From: Mesorhizobium carmichaelinearum | Lineage (GTDB): Bacteria > Pseudomonadota > Alphaproteobacteria > Rhizobiales > Rhizobiaceae | NCBI RefSeq assembly: GCF_900199455.1 | Contig: NZ_FZQR01000013.1 | Location: forward strand, 124,001-188,000 | Direction: 5' to 3' | DNA length: 64,000 bases | Shown: positions 36,278 through 45,023 of the stretch, piece after piece | Layout: each line of letters starts with the position of its first letter | Position numbering within the stretch: position 1 is the first letter of the stretch | Made by a program: the position numbers and the translations under genes | Notes under the pieces: model-generated | Database searches by the model: none | The model's input: only the letters and a program-made list of their open reading frames with translations | Told to the model about the DNA's origin: nothing

Positions 36278-37207
36278 ATGGCTGAAACGCGCACCGAAGC
36301 GCTTCACAGGAATGCCGAGGGGCTGGATATCCAGGCTCCGGAAGCCATCCTTGTTTCGCTGGCCGACGCGCAGATCGAAGCCGCCAAGGCCGTCCGCAAC
36401 GCCATCCCCGCCATCGCCAAAGCCGCGGAGATCATCGCCGGCCGATTGCGCAGCGGCGGCAAGCTTGCCTATGCCGCGGCCGGCAGTTCCGGCTTGATGG
36501 CGCTGGCCGACGCCCTGGAACTTCCCGGCACCTTCGGCATCCAGCGCGACCGCATCGCCATCCTGATCGCCGGCGGCGACGAAGCTTTCAAGACGCTGGC
36601 CGGCGGGCCCGAGGATGATACCGAGGAGGCCGCGACCGCCGTCGCCAATGCCGGCATCGGTGCGGGCGATTGCCTGATCGCCCTTTCCGCCAGCGGCACC
36701 ACACCCTATGCCGTGCGCGCCATCGAGGAAGCCGCTCGTCGCGGCGCTGCCACCATCGGCATCGCCAACAACCGGGATTCGGCGCTGCTGCGTCAGGCCG
36801 AAACCGCCATCCTCTTGGAAACACCGCCGGAAGTGATCGCCGGCTCGACGCGCATGGGCGCCGGCACCGCGCAGAAGATCGCGCTCAACATGCTGTCGAC
36901 ACTGACCGCCGTGCATCTCGGCCATGTCCATGACGGCTACATGGTCAATCTCATGGCCGACAACATCAAGCTGCGTGACCGCGCCGCGCGCATCGTCGCC
37001 GCCGTCAGCGGGCGCAGCACGGATGATGCCGCCCGTCTGCTCGAAAAGAGCGGCGGCGCGGTCAAGACCGCCATTCTGCTCGCCGCCGGCGCCGACAGCG
37101 CCGATGCGGCGCAGAAGATACTGGAAGAGGCCGGCCAGAAGCTGCGGCCGGCCCTTTCCGCGCTTGAGCGTGATCCCGGAAAAGATCATGCCCGAACAAA
37201 GAAATAG
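36278..37207 (+). CDS. murQ: N-acetylmuramic acid 6-phosphate etherase
   Basis: A 309-residue SIS-domain lyase from ATG 36278 with GGAGG upstream. It cleaves the lactyl ether of MurNAc-6-P to GlcNAc-6-P plus lactate. LAYAAAGSSGLMALADALEL binds the phosphate and carries the catalytic Glu in LELPGTFG. ALSASGTTPYAVRAIEEAA and GSTRMGAGTAQKIALNMLST are strong family blocks. The first loop, GSSGLMA rather than GTSGRLG, is unusual for MurQ, so a related amino-sugar ether or isomerase role is possible. It opens the rightward half of the regulon, divergent from the kinase. Confidence 0.88.
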   Translation: MAETRTEALHRNAEGLDIQAPEAILVSLADAQIEAAKAVRNAIPAIAKAAEIIAGRLRSGGKLAYAAAGSSGLMALADALELPGTFGIQRDRIAILIAGGDEAFKTLAGGPEDDTEEAATAVANAGIGAGDCLIALSASGTTPYAVRAIEEAARRGAATIGIANNRDSALLRQAETAILLETPPEVIAGSTRMGAGTAQKIALNMLSTLTAVHLGHVHDGYMVNLMADNIKLRDRAARIVAAVSGRSTDDAARLLEKSGGAVKTAILLAAGADSADAAQKILEEAGQKLRPALSALERDPGKDHARTKK

Positions 37208-37219
37208 AGCCTGTTTCAT

Positions 37220-37235
37220 CCCGATTTCCATCGGG
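37220..37235 (+). promoter_or_regulatory. Small hairpin between murQ and the binding-protein gene
   Basis: CCCGAT-TTCC-ATCGGG forms a 6-bp stem 13 bp past murQ, without a T tract. In ABC operons such stems often protect or separate the binding-protein mRNA. That role is an inference here. Confidence 0.4.
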
Positions 37236-37324
37236 GTGAAGCGGGTTTGCGAGGGGAGCAAGGGGTCAAAAGCCTCTGTTCTCATCAAAACCGAACCTGA
37301 AAAAGGTCAACAGGGAGACTGAGC

Positions 37325-38584
37325 ATGACAACGAAACTACTGACGGCACTGCTTTTGGGCACCAGCATTCTCGGCTCGGCCGGGATGGCTTCTGCCGCGG
37401 ACGTAACGCTCAACATCGAAAGCTGGCGCGGCGACGACCTGTCCATCTGGAAGGACAAGCTGATCCCGGCCTTCGAGGCCAAGAATCCGGGTATCAAGGT
37501 GGTATTCGCACCCTCGGCGCCGACCGAATATGACGCCGCCCTTGGCGCCAAGCTCGCCGCCGGCTCGGCGGGCGATCTGATCACCTGCCGCCCGTTCGAC
37601 AAGTCGCTTGAACTCTACAAGAAGGGCAACCTCGCCGATCTCTCGGCCCTGCCCGGCATGGAGAACTTCTCGCCTGTGGCCAAGTCCGCCTGGCAGACCG
37701 ACGACGGCAAGGCGAGCTTCTGCGTGCCGATGGCTTCCGTCATCCACGGCTTCATCTACAACAAGGACGCCTTCGACAAGCTCGGCATCAAGGTGCCGAC
37801 GACCCGTGACGAGTTCTTCGCCGCGCTCGACAAGATCAAGGCCGACGGCACCTACATCCCGATGGCGATGGGCACCAAGGACCTCTGGGAAGCCGCGACC
37901 ATGGGCTACCAGAACATCGGCCCCAACTACTGGAAGGGCGAAGACGGCCGTGCAGCGCTGATCAAGGGCGACCAGAAGCTGACCGACAAGGACTGGGTCG
38001 CTCCCTATGAGGAACTGGCCAAGTGGAAGCCGTATCTCGGCGACGGTTTCGAAGCCCAGACCTATCCGGACAGCCAGAACCTGTTCACCCTCGGCCGCGC
38101 CGCCATCTACCCCGCCGGCTCGTGGGAAATCGGCCTGTTCAACACCCAGGCCCAGTTTAAGATGGGCGCCTTCCCGCCCCCGGTCGAGAAGGCCGGCGAC
38201 ACTTGCTACATCTCCGACCATACCGATATCGGCATGGGCCTGAATGCAGCCTCGAAGAACGCCGACGCCGCCAAGACCTTCCTGTCCTGGGTGGCCTCGC
38301 CGGACTTCGCCACCATCTACGCCAACGCGCTGCCGGGCTTCTTCAGCCTGAACTCCGCTCCGGTGAAGATGGCCGACCCGCTCGCACAGGAATTCGTCTC
38401 CTGGCGCGGCAAGTGCAAGTCGACGATCCGCTCGACCTACCAGATCCTGTCGCGCGGCACGCCGAACCTCGAAAACGAGACCTGGGTTGAATCGGCCAAC
38501 GTCATCAACGGCACCGACACCCCGGAAGCCGCGGCCAAGAAGCTGCAGACCGGTCTCGACAGCTGGTACAAGCCGGCGAAGTAA
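37325..38584 (+). CDS. ABC transporter sugar-binding protein (family 1)
   Basis: A 419-residue periplasmic protein. The signal peptide is TKLLTALLLGTSILGSAGMASAAD, cut near ASA-AD. The mature part starts VTLNIESWRGDDLSIWKDKLIPAFEAKNPGIKV (shown in part as VTLNIESWRGDDLSIWKDK). SWEIGLFNTQAQFKMGAFP and ISDHTDIGMGLNAAS fit the MalE/family-1 fold. An AACAGGGAGACTGAGC stretch with AGGGAG precedes the ATG. Flanked by murQ and two sugar permeases, it most likely captures GlcNAc, chitobiose or a related amino sugar. Confidence 0.9.
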   Translation: MTTKLLTALLLGTSILGSAGMASAADVTLNIESWRGDDLSIWKDKLIPAFEAKNPGIKVVFAPSAPTEYDAALGAKLAAGSAGDLITCRPFDKSLELYKKGNLADLSALPGMENFSPVAKSAWQTDDGKASFCVPMASVIHGFIYNKDAFDKLGIKVPTTRDEFFAALDKIKADGTYIPMAMGTKDLWEAATMGYQNIGPNYWKGEDGRAALIKGDQKLTDKDWVAPYEELAKWKPYLGDGFEAQTYPDSQNLFTLGRAAIYPAGSWEIGLFNTQAQFKMGAFPPPVEKAGDTCYISDHTDIGMGLNAASKNADAAKTFLSWVASPDFATIYANALPGFFSLNSAPVKMADPLAQEFVSWRGKCKSTIRSTYQILSRGTPNLENETWVESANVINGTDTPEAAAKKLQTGLDSWYKPAK

Positions 38585-38597
38585 GAGCTCAGGCAAC

Positions 38598-38629
38598 GGA
38601 GCCGGCTGGGCGCATGCCTGGCCGGTTCC
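38598..38629 (+). promoter_or_regulatory. Inverted repeat after the binding-protein gene
   Basis: GGAGCCGGCTGGGC and GCCTGGCCGGTTCC pair over 14 bp with G-T and one or two mismatches around gcat. It lies 14 bp past the stop of the binding-protein gene, the usual place of a stem that lowers expression of the downstream permeases. The rest of 38630-38837 shows no gene. Confidence 0.55.
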
Positions 38630-38837
38630 GGATACCCTGGCTTTCAGAATAAGCACATTCAGATAGCGATTGTCGGCACCGCCTCGCGGCCTTACCCTTG
38701 TTCGTCTTGGGGAAGGCTAGCTGATCAGTCGCAGGCCTTTGTTCTTGCCGTACCGGGCAGGGATGTGTGGGCCGTGCATCGAGGCATTATCTAGCATCGA
38801 CACCCTTTAGAACCGAGAGACGGCGGGGACCGAACTC

Positions 38838-39767
38838 ATGGCCGCAGATATCCGACCGAAAAGACCGTTTCGCTGGCACATCGGCATCTTCCTGGCGCCG
38901 GCCGTGCTTGTCTATACGGCGATCATGATCCTGCCGCTCGCCGGCACGCTGCAGCTGTCGCTGTTCCGCAACATCGAGCAGCACCAAATCTTCGTCGGTC
39001 TGGACAATTTCCGCACCCTGTTCGGCGACCCCAACTGGTCGGTGAATTTCTGGAATGCGCTGCGCAACAACGTCTGGTTCTTCATCATCCACATGCTGGT
39101 GCAGAACCCGATCGGCGTCATGCTGGCCGCCCTGCTGTCGAGCCCAAGACTGAGATTCGCCGCCTTCTACCGCACGGCGATCTTCGTGCCCACCATCCTG
39201 TCCTTCGTCATCGTCGGCTTCGCCTGGAAGCTGATCCTGTCGCCGCTGTGGGGCGTGGCGCCGCATATGATGGACCTAGTCGGCCTGAAAAGCTTCTTCA
39301 CGCCATGGCTCGGCAAGGAACAATATGCGCTGACCGCGCTCAGCCTGATCTCGGTGTGGCAGTTCGTCGGCATCCCGATGATGCTGATCTACGCCGCACT
39401 CCTGTCGATCCCTGAAGAGGTGATCGAGGCGGCCGAATGCGACGGCATCACCGGCATGTCGCAGTTCTGGAAGATCAAGCTGCCGCTGATCCTGCCGTCT
39501 ATCGGCATCATCTCGATCCTCACCTTCGTCGGCAATTTCAACGCCTTCGACCTGATCTACACCGCGCAAGGCGCGCTCGCCGGGCCGAACTATTCGACCG
39601 ATATTCTCGGCACTTTCCTCTACCGCGCCTTCTTCGGCTTCCAGCTGCAGGTCGGCGACCCCAATATGGGCGCGGCGATCGCCACGATGATGTTCCTGAT
39701 CATCCTCGGCGGCGTCTGCGTCTACCTCTTCCTCGTCCAGACGCGCCTGCGTCGCTACCAGTTCTGA
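38838..39767 (+). CDS. Sugar ABC transporter permease (MalF type)
   Basis: A 309-residue inner-membrane protein with six helices. The cytoplasmic EAA loop is EEVIEAAECDGITGMSQFWK, with the conserved Gly and the following KLPLILPS. The basic N-terminus IRPKRPFRWHIGIFL precedes helix 1, as in MalF-type permeases. It forms the channel with the next gene and couples to the ATPase encoded at about 42 kb. It begins 253 bp after the binding-protein gene and ends 10 bp before the second permease. Confidence 0.92.
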   Translation: MAADIRPKRPFRWHIGIFLAPAVLVYTAIMILPLAGTLQLSLFRNIEQHQIFVGLDNFRTLFGDPNWSVNFWNALRNNVWFFIIHMLVQNPIGVMLAALLSSPRLRFAAFYRTAIFVPTILSFVIVGFAWKLILSPLWGVAPHMMDLVGLKSFFTPWLGKEQYALTALSLISVWQFVGIPMMLIYAALLSIPEEVIEAAECDGITGMSQFWKIKLPLILPSIGIISILTFVGNFNAFDLIYTAQGALAGPNYSTDILGTFLYRAFFGFQLQVGDPNMGAAIATMMFLIILGGVCVYLFLVQTRLRRYQF

Positions 39768-39777
39768 GGGGCAAGAG

Positions 39778-40617
39778 ATGAGCACCGCCACCCGTTCGCT
39801 GCCCCGCACCATCGGCGCTCACGCGATCCTGTTGACCTACACGGCGATCGCGCTGTTTCCGGTGATCCTGGTGATCATGAACTCGTTCAAGTCCCGCGCC
39901 GGCATCTTCGGCGCGCCGCTGACGCCGCCGACGCCCGGGACATTCGACCTGATCGGCTACACCACCGTCATCGGCCAGGGCGACTTCACCCACTATTTCC
40001 AGAACAGCCTCGTCGTCACCGTCGCCTCGCTGTTCTTCGTGCTGCTGTTCGGCGCCATGGCCGCCTTCGCCCTGTCGGAATACCGCTTCCGCGGCAACAC
40101 GCTGATGGGCCTTTATCTGGCGCTCGGCATCATGATCCCGATCCGGCTGGGCACCGTCGCCATCCTGCAATTGATGGTGGCGAGCGGACTGGTCAACACG
40201 CTGACGGCGCTCATCCTGGTCTATACCGCGCAAGGCCTGCCGCTCGCCGTCTTCATCCTGTCGGAATTCATGAAGCAGGTCTCCGACGATCTGAAGAACG
40301 CCGGCCGCATCGACGGCCTGTCGGAATACACCATCTTCTTCCGGCTGGTGCTGCCGCTGGTCAGGCCATCCATGGCGACGGTCGCCGTCTTCACCATGAT
40401 CCCGATCTGGAACGATCTGTGGTTCCCGCTGATCCTGGCGCCGTCGGAAGAGACCAAGACGGTGACGCTCGGCGCGCAGCTGTTCCTCGGCCAGTTCGTC
40501 ACCAACTGGAACGCCATCCTGGCGGCGCTGTCGCTGGCGATCATGCCGGTGCTGATCCTCTACGTCATCTTCTCGCGGCAACTGATCCGCGGCATTACTT
40601 CCGGAGCCGTCAAGTGA
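39778..40617 (+). CDS. Sugar ABC transporter permease (MalG type)
   Basis: A 279-residue inner-membrane protein with six helices. The EAA-type loop reads SDDLKNAGRIDGLSEYTIFF followed by RLVLPLVRPS, and LYVIFSRQLIRGITSGAVK at the end is a typical MalG C-terminus. It pairs with the upstream permease. A 250-bp spacer with a very long inverted repeat follows before the Gfo/Idh gene. Confidence 0.92.
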   Translation: MSTATRSLPRTIGAHAILLTYTAIALFPVILVIMNSFKSRAGIFGAPLTPPTPGTFDLIGYTTVIGQGDFTHYFQNSLVVTVASLFFVLLFGAMAAFALSEYRFRGNTLMGLYLALGIMIPIRLGTVAILQLMVASGLVNTLTALILVYTAQGLPLAVFILSEFMKQVSDDLKNAGRIDGLSEYTIFFRLVLPLVRPSMATVAVFTMIPIWNDLWFPLILAPSEETKTVTLGAQLFLGQFVTNWNAILAALSLAIMPVLILYVIFSRQLIRGITSGAVK

Positions 40618-40647
40618 GCGGAGCCTTACAAATCTCTGCTGGAGCCT

Positions 40648-40825
40648 TCACCCCACCCGGCGCTGCGCGCCGACCTCCCCATCAAGGGGAGGTAGAAGGT
40701 CGCGGCTTCATTTACGACCGTCAAGGGGCACCTTTCGGCGAAGCTTCTTTGGCAGTGCGGGTGTTCGCGCCAACGTCCTACCTCCCCTCGATGGGGAGGT
40801 CGGCGCGAAGCGCCGGGTGGGGTGA
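40648..40825. repeat. Long inverted repeat (about 50-bp arms) inside the transporter operon
   Basis: The arm at 40648-40698 (TCACCCCACCCGGCGCTGCG and onward, including CCTCCCCATCAAGGGGAGG) is nearly the complement of the arm at 40777-40825. The loop is about 78 bp. Each arm is a smaller hairpin in itself. It resembles repeated intergenic elements of rhizobia. It lies between two genes that should be cotranscribed. Confidence 0.85.
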
Positions 40826-40867
40826 CACCCTCTCAGTAGGAACAACTGGAATGTCTGGAGTAGCCAG

Positions 40868-41929
40868 GTGAGCTCTAAATCCCCTCTTCGCGTCGTCGTC
40901 GCCGGCCTCGGCAATATGGGCCGCAGCCATGCGCTGGCCTATCACACCAATCCGGGTTTCGAGATCGCGGCACTCATCAACCGTTCCGACGTGCCGCTGC
41001 CGGATGGCCTGTCGGGCTATGGCATCAGGCGCTCCTTCGACGAGGCGCTGCGCGACGAAAAGCCCGATGTCGCCTGCATCGCCACCTATTCCGACAGCCA
41101 TGCCGACTATGCCGTGAAGGCGTTCGAGGCCGGTTGCCACGTCTTCGTCGAAAAGCCGCTGGCAACGACGGTGGCCGATGCCAAACGCGTCGTCGCGGCC
41201 GCCAAGGCCAATGGCAGAAAGCTGGTGATCGGCTACATCCTGCGCCATCACCCGTCCTGGATCCGGCTGATCGCCGAGGCGCGCAAGCTCGGCGGTCCCT
41301 ACGTCTTCCGCATGAACCTCAACCAGCAATCCTCGGGCCATACCTGGGAGACGCACAAGCAGCTGATGCAGACGACCTCGCCGATCGTCGACTGCGGCGT
41401 CCACTATCTCGACGTCATGCTGCAGATCACCGACGCCAGGCCGGTCGAGGTGCGCGGGATGGGCGTGCGGCTGACTCAGGAGGTCGCGCCCACGATGTAC
41501 AATTACGGCCATCTGCAGGTGCTGTTCGATGACGGTTCGGTCGGCTGGTACGAGGCCGGCTGGGGGCCGATGATTTCGGAGACGGCCTTCTTCGTGAAGG
41601 ACGTCATTTCGCCGAATGGTTGCGTGTCGATCGTCATGAAGGAAGGTGTGAAGTCCGACGACATCGACACCCACACCAAGACCTCGACCATCCGCCTACA
41701 CAGCGCTGAAACCGGCCCGGACGGCAAATTCGCTAGGGAGGATGAGATGCTGTCGATGGCCGGCGAACCCGGCCACCAGGACCTCTGCGACCTCGAACAG
41801 GCCTTCGTGCTGAAGGCGATCCGCGAGGACCTGGACCTCACCAAACACATGGACGACGCGGTGAAGTCGCTCGCCGTCTGCCTCGCAGCCGACGAGAGCG
41901 TGCGCAGCGGCGCAGCCGTCAAACTCTAA
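40868..41929 (+). CDS. Gfo/Idh/MocA family oxidoreductase
   Basis: 353 residues from a GTG at 40868, with TGGAG upstream. The Rossmann motif is VVVAGLGNMGRSHALAY (about 7-23), CHVFVEKPLATTVADA (about 91-106) carries the EKP motif, and DCGVHYLDVML holds the substrate His. It is an NAD(P)-dependent sugar or cyclitol dehydrogenase. In the amino-sugar regulon it may act on an imported sugar or its anhydro form. The substrate is unknown. Confidence 0.88.
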   Translation: MSSKSPLRVVVAGLGNMGRSHALAYHTNPGFEIAALINRSDVPLPDGLSGYGIRRSFDEALRDEKPDVACIATYSDSHADYAVKAFEAGCHVFVEKPLATTVADAKRVVAAAKANGRKLVIGYILRHHPSWIRLIAEARKLGGPYVFRMNLNQQSSGHTWETHKQLMQTTSPIVDCGVHYLDVMLQITDARPVEVRGMGVRLTQEVAPTMYNYGHLQVLFDDGSVGWYEAGWGPMISETAFFVKDVISPNGCVSIVMKEGVKSDDIDTHTKTSTIRLHSAETGPDGKFAREDEMLSMAGEPGHQDLCDLEQAFVLKAIREDLDLTKHMDDAVKSLAVCLAADESVRSGAAVKL

Positions 41930-41945
41930 CGACAGGAACGAAGCC

Positions 41946-42944
<999 letters not shown>

Positions 42945-42955
42945 TTTCTGGAGCA

Positions 42956-43085
42956 ACTCCCCCTCACCCAGCCTCCGCTTCGCTCGGCTGACCTCTCCCC
43001 GAGGGGAGAGGAGATTACGAGCGCTGGCGCCAGCCTCTTCTCCCCTTGGGGAGAAGGTGGCCGCGAAGCGGCCGGATGAGGGGGA
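42956..43085. repeat. Inverted repeat between convergent genes
   Basis: An arm from 42956 (CTCCCCCTCACCCAGCCTCC and onward) and one ending at 43085 (GGCCGGATGAGGGGGA) are complementary in segments. Each also has an inner CTCCCC/GGGGAG hairpin. It fills the gap between the convergent ABC ATPase and FAH genes and could end both transcripts. Confidence 0.75.
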
Positions 43086-43118
43086 CTCATAGGGCTGCAG
43101 CGACGGAATTCCGCAGTT

Positions 43119-43964
43119 TTACACGTCCGCCTTGAACGTCTGCTTCTGCTGGCCGAGCCCTTCGATGCCCAGCTCCACCACATCGCCGGCCTTCAAGAAC
43201 ACCGGCGGCTTCATGCCGAGGCCAACGCCGGGCGGCGTGCCTGTCGAAATAATGTCGCCGGGGTGCAGCGACATGAACTGGCTGAGATACGAGACCAGGA
43301 AGGCGACGCCATAGACCATGGTCTTGGTCGAGCCGTTCTGCATGGTCTTGCCGTTGACGGTCAGCCACATCTTCAGGTTCTGCGGGTCGGCGACTTCGTC
43401 CTTGGTCACCAGCCAGGGGCCGGTCGGGCCGAACGTGTCGCAGCTCTTGCCCTTGGTCCATTGGCCCTGTCGCTCGGCCTGGAAGGCGCGCTCGGAGACG
43501 TCATGCGCGACGGCATAGCCGGCGACATAGTCGAGCGCGTCGGCTTCGCTGACATATTTTGCCGTCTTGCCGATGACCACGGCGAGTTCGACTTCCCAAT
43601 CGGTCTTTTCAGAGCCGCGCGGGATCAGCACGTCGTCATCCGGGCCGACAATGGCCGAGCTTGCCTTCATGAAGATGATCGGTTCCGGCGGCACGGTGGC
43701 GCCGGTTTCGGCGGCGTGGTCGGAATAGTTGAGACCGATGCAGATGAATTTGCCGGTGCCGGCGACACAGGCGCCGAGGCGAGGCTTGCCGGAAACCACA
43801 GGCAGCGACTTCGGATCGAGCTTGCCCAGCATCTCCAGCGAGGCCGGATGAAGCGTGGTACCGGCAATGTCGGCGACATGGGCGGAGAGATCGCGGATCG
43901 TTCCATCCGCATCGAGCAGGCCGGGACGTTCGCTCCCGGCTTCGCCATAGCGCAGCAGTTTCAT
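43119..43964 (-). CDS. Fumarylacetoacetate hydrolase family protein (probable 2,4-diketo-3-deoxy-L-fuconate hydrolase)
   Basis: A 281-residue FAH-fold enzyme. Metal-binding and catalytic blocks are CIGLNYSDHAAETGATVP, IFMKASSAIVGPDDDV, TDWEVELAVVIGKTAKYV and VSERAFQAERQGQW. STGTPPGVGLGMKP is the C-terminal family motif. GAGGAGAG lies before the ATG. It is 26 bp downstream of a 2-keto-3-deoxy-L-fuconate dehydrogenase-like SDR gene. Together they suggest the last steps of oxidative L-fucose (or L-rhamnose) breakdown, giving pyruvate and L-lactate. It is often labelled ureidoglycolate lyase by similarity. Confidence 0.82.
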   Translation of the reverse strand: MKLLRYGEAGSERPGLLDADGTIRDLSAHVADIAGTTLHPASLEMLGKLDPKSLPVVSGKPRLGACVAGTGKFICIGLNYSDHAAETGATVPPEPIIFMKASSAIVGPDDDVLIPRGSEKTDWEVELAVVIGKTAKYVSEADALDYVAGYAVAHDVSERAFQAERQGQWTKGKSCDTFGPTGPWLVTKDEVADPQNLKMWLTVNGKTMQNGSTKTMVYGVAFLVSYLSQFMSLHPGDIISTGTPPGVGLGMKPPVFLKAGDVVELGIEGLGQQKQTFKADV

Positions 43965-43990
43965 TGAATTCTCTCCTCAGTCAGATTGGT

Positions 43991-44722
43991 TCAGATCGAC
44001 CAGCCGCCGTCGATATTGTAGGCCTGTCCGGACGTGTAGGTCGCGCCGGCCAGATAGACGGCGAGATCGGCGATTTCCTCAGGGGTGCCGAGCCGGCCCA
44101 TCGGCTGGCGGGCGATGAAGGCGGCGCGGGCGGCCTCATAGTCGCCTTGCGCGTGCATGCGGTCCTGCAGCGACGGGCTCTCGACCGTGCCCGGGCAGAT
44201 GGCGTTGCAGCGTATGCCCTTGCCGACATAATCGGCGGCAATCGCCTTGGTCAGGCCGATGACAGCGGCCTTGGTGACGCCATAGGCGAAGCGGTTCGGC
44301 ACGCCTTTGCCGGCGCCGGCGACGGAAGACATGTTGACGATCGATCCGTCGCCGCGCTCCAGCATGCCGGGCAGCACGGCCCTGATGGTGCGGATCATGG
44401 CGCGGACATTGAGGTTGAAGGCGAAATCGAGGTCGCCATCCTTCATCTCCAGGATCGAGCCGGAATGGACAAAGCCGGCGCAGTTGAACAGCACGTCGAC
44501 GCGGCCGATTTCGGCAAAGGCGGCGTTGACTGCCTCGTCGTTCAGCACATCAAGCTTGCGGGTCTTGATCCCTGGCGTCTTGGCGAGCTCGGCGAGAAGC
44601 GTCTCGTTGATGTCGGTGGCATGGACGGTGGCTCCAGCCTTGGCGAAGGCCAGCGCGCTCGCCTTGCCGATGCCTTGCGCCGCTGCCGTGATGACAACGA
44701 CCTTGCCTGCCAGATCCGCCAT
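43991..44722 (-). CDS. SDR dehydrogenase, probable 2-keto-3-deoxy-L-fuconate dehydrogenase
   Basis: 243 residues. The cofactor site is VVITAAAQGIGKASALAFA (about 9-27) and DVLFNCAGFVHSG is the NNAG-type motif with Cys. NMSSVAGAGKGVPNRFAYGVTK holds the catalytic Ser, Tyr and Lys, and CPGTVESPSLQDRM follows (motifs given in part). This pattern is shared with BDH2-type and KDF dehydrogenases. The FAH-family gene just downstream favours the latter. GAGGAAAAAC precedes the ATG. Confidence 0.82.
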   Translation of the reverse strand: MADLAGKVVVITAAAQGIGKASALAFAKAGATVHATDINETLLAELAKTPGIKTRKLDVLNDEAVNAAFAEIGRVDVLFNCAGFVHSGSILEMKDGDLDFAFNLNVRAMIRTIRAVLPGMLERGDGSIVNMSSVAGAGKGVPNRFAYGVTKAAVIGLTKAIAADYVGKGIRCNAICPGTVESPSLQDRMHAQGDYEAARAAFIARQPMGRLGTPEEIADLAVYLAGATYTSGQAYNIDGGWSI

Positions 44723-44937
44723 GTTTTTCCTCGTCAGCTTGGGTCAACTGCCTTTATCGGCGGCCGGCGAAGGCGTCATGTGCCAGTCAGGCTCGATTGT
44801 GCGGCCTGTGTCGCAGCCAGTTCACTGATAAAGATGTTTTTTCTCGTTAAAGAACATGCGTCCGGGCGTCAAGCCCGAACACGATCACCTTCGCGACGTC
44901 AGATGTAATGCATATCGCTTGCGCTGATGCAACGACA

Positions 44938-44946
44938 TGTATGACA
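44938..44946. promoter_or_regulatory. Candidate GntR-type site in the fuconate-ALDH spacer
   Basis: The 301-bp spacer 44723-45023 has no gene. Within it TGTATGACA (minus strand TTGTCATACATG) fits the TGT-N3-ACA pattern of FCD-GntR operators. It lies about 220 bp upstream of the SDR gene. Support is only motif shape and position. Confidence 0.25.
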
Positions 44947-45023
44947 ACCGGACAATGAGTCGCGCTACCACACGGGTTCAGGCGTATTGCAGCAAAAATG
45001 GGCACATTGTCTGGCAGTATCAA

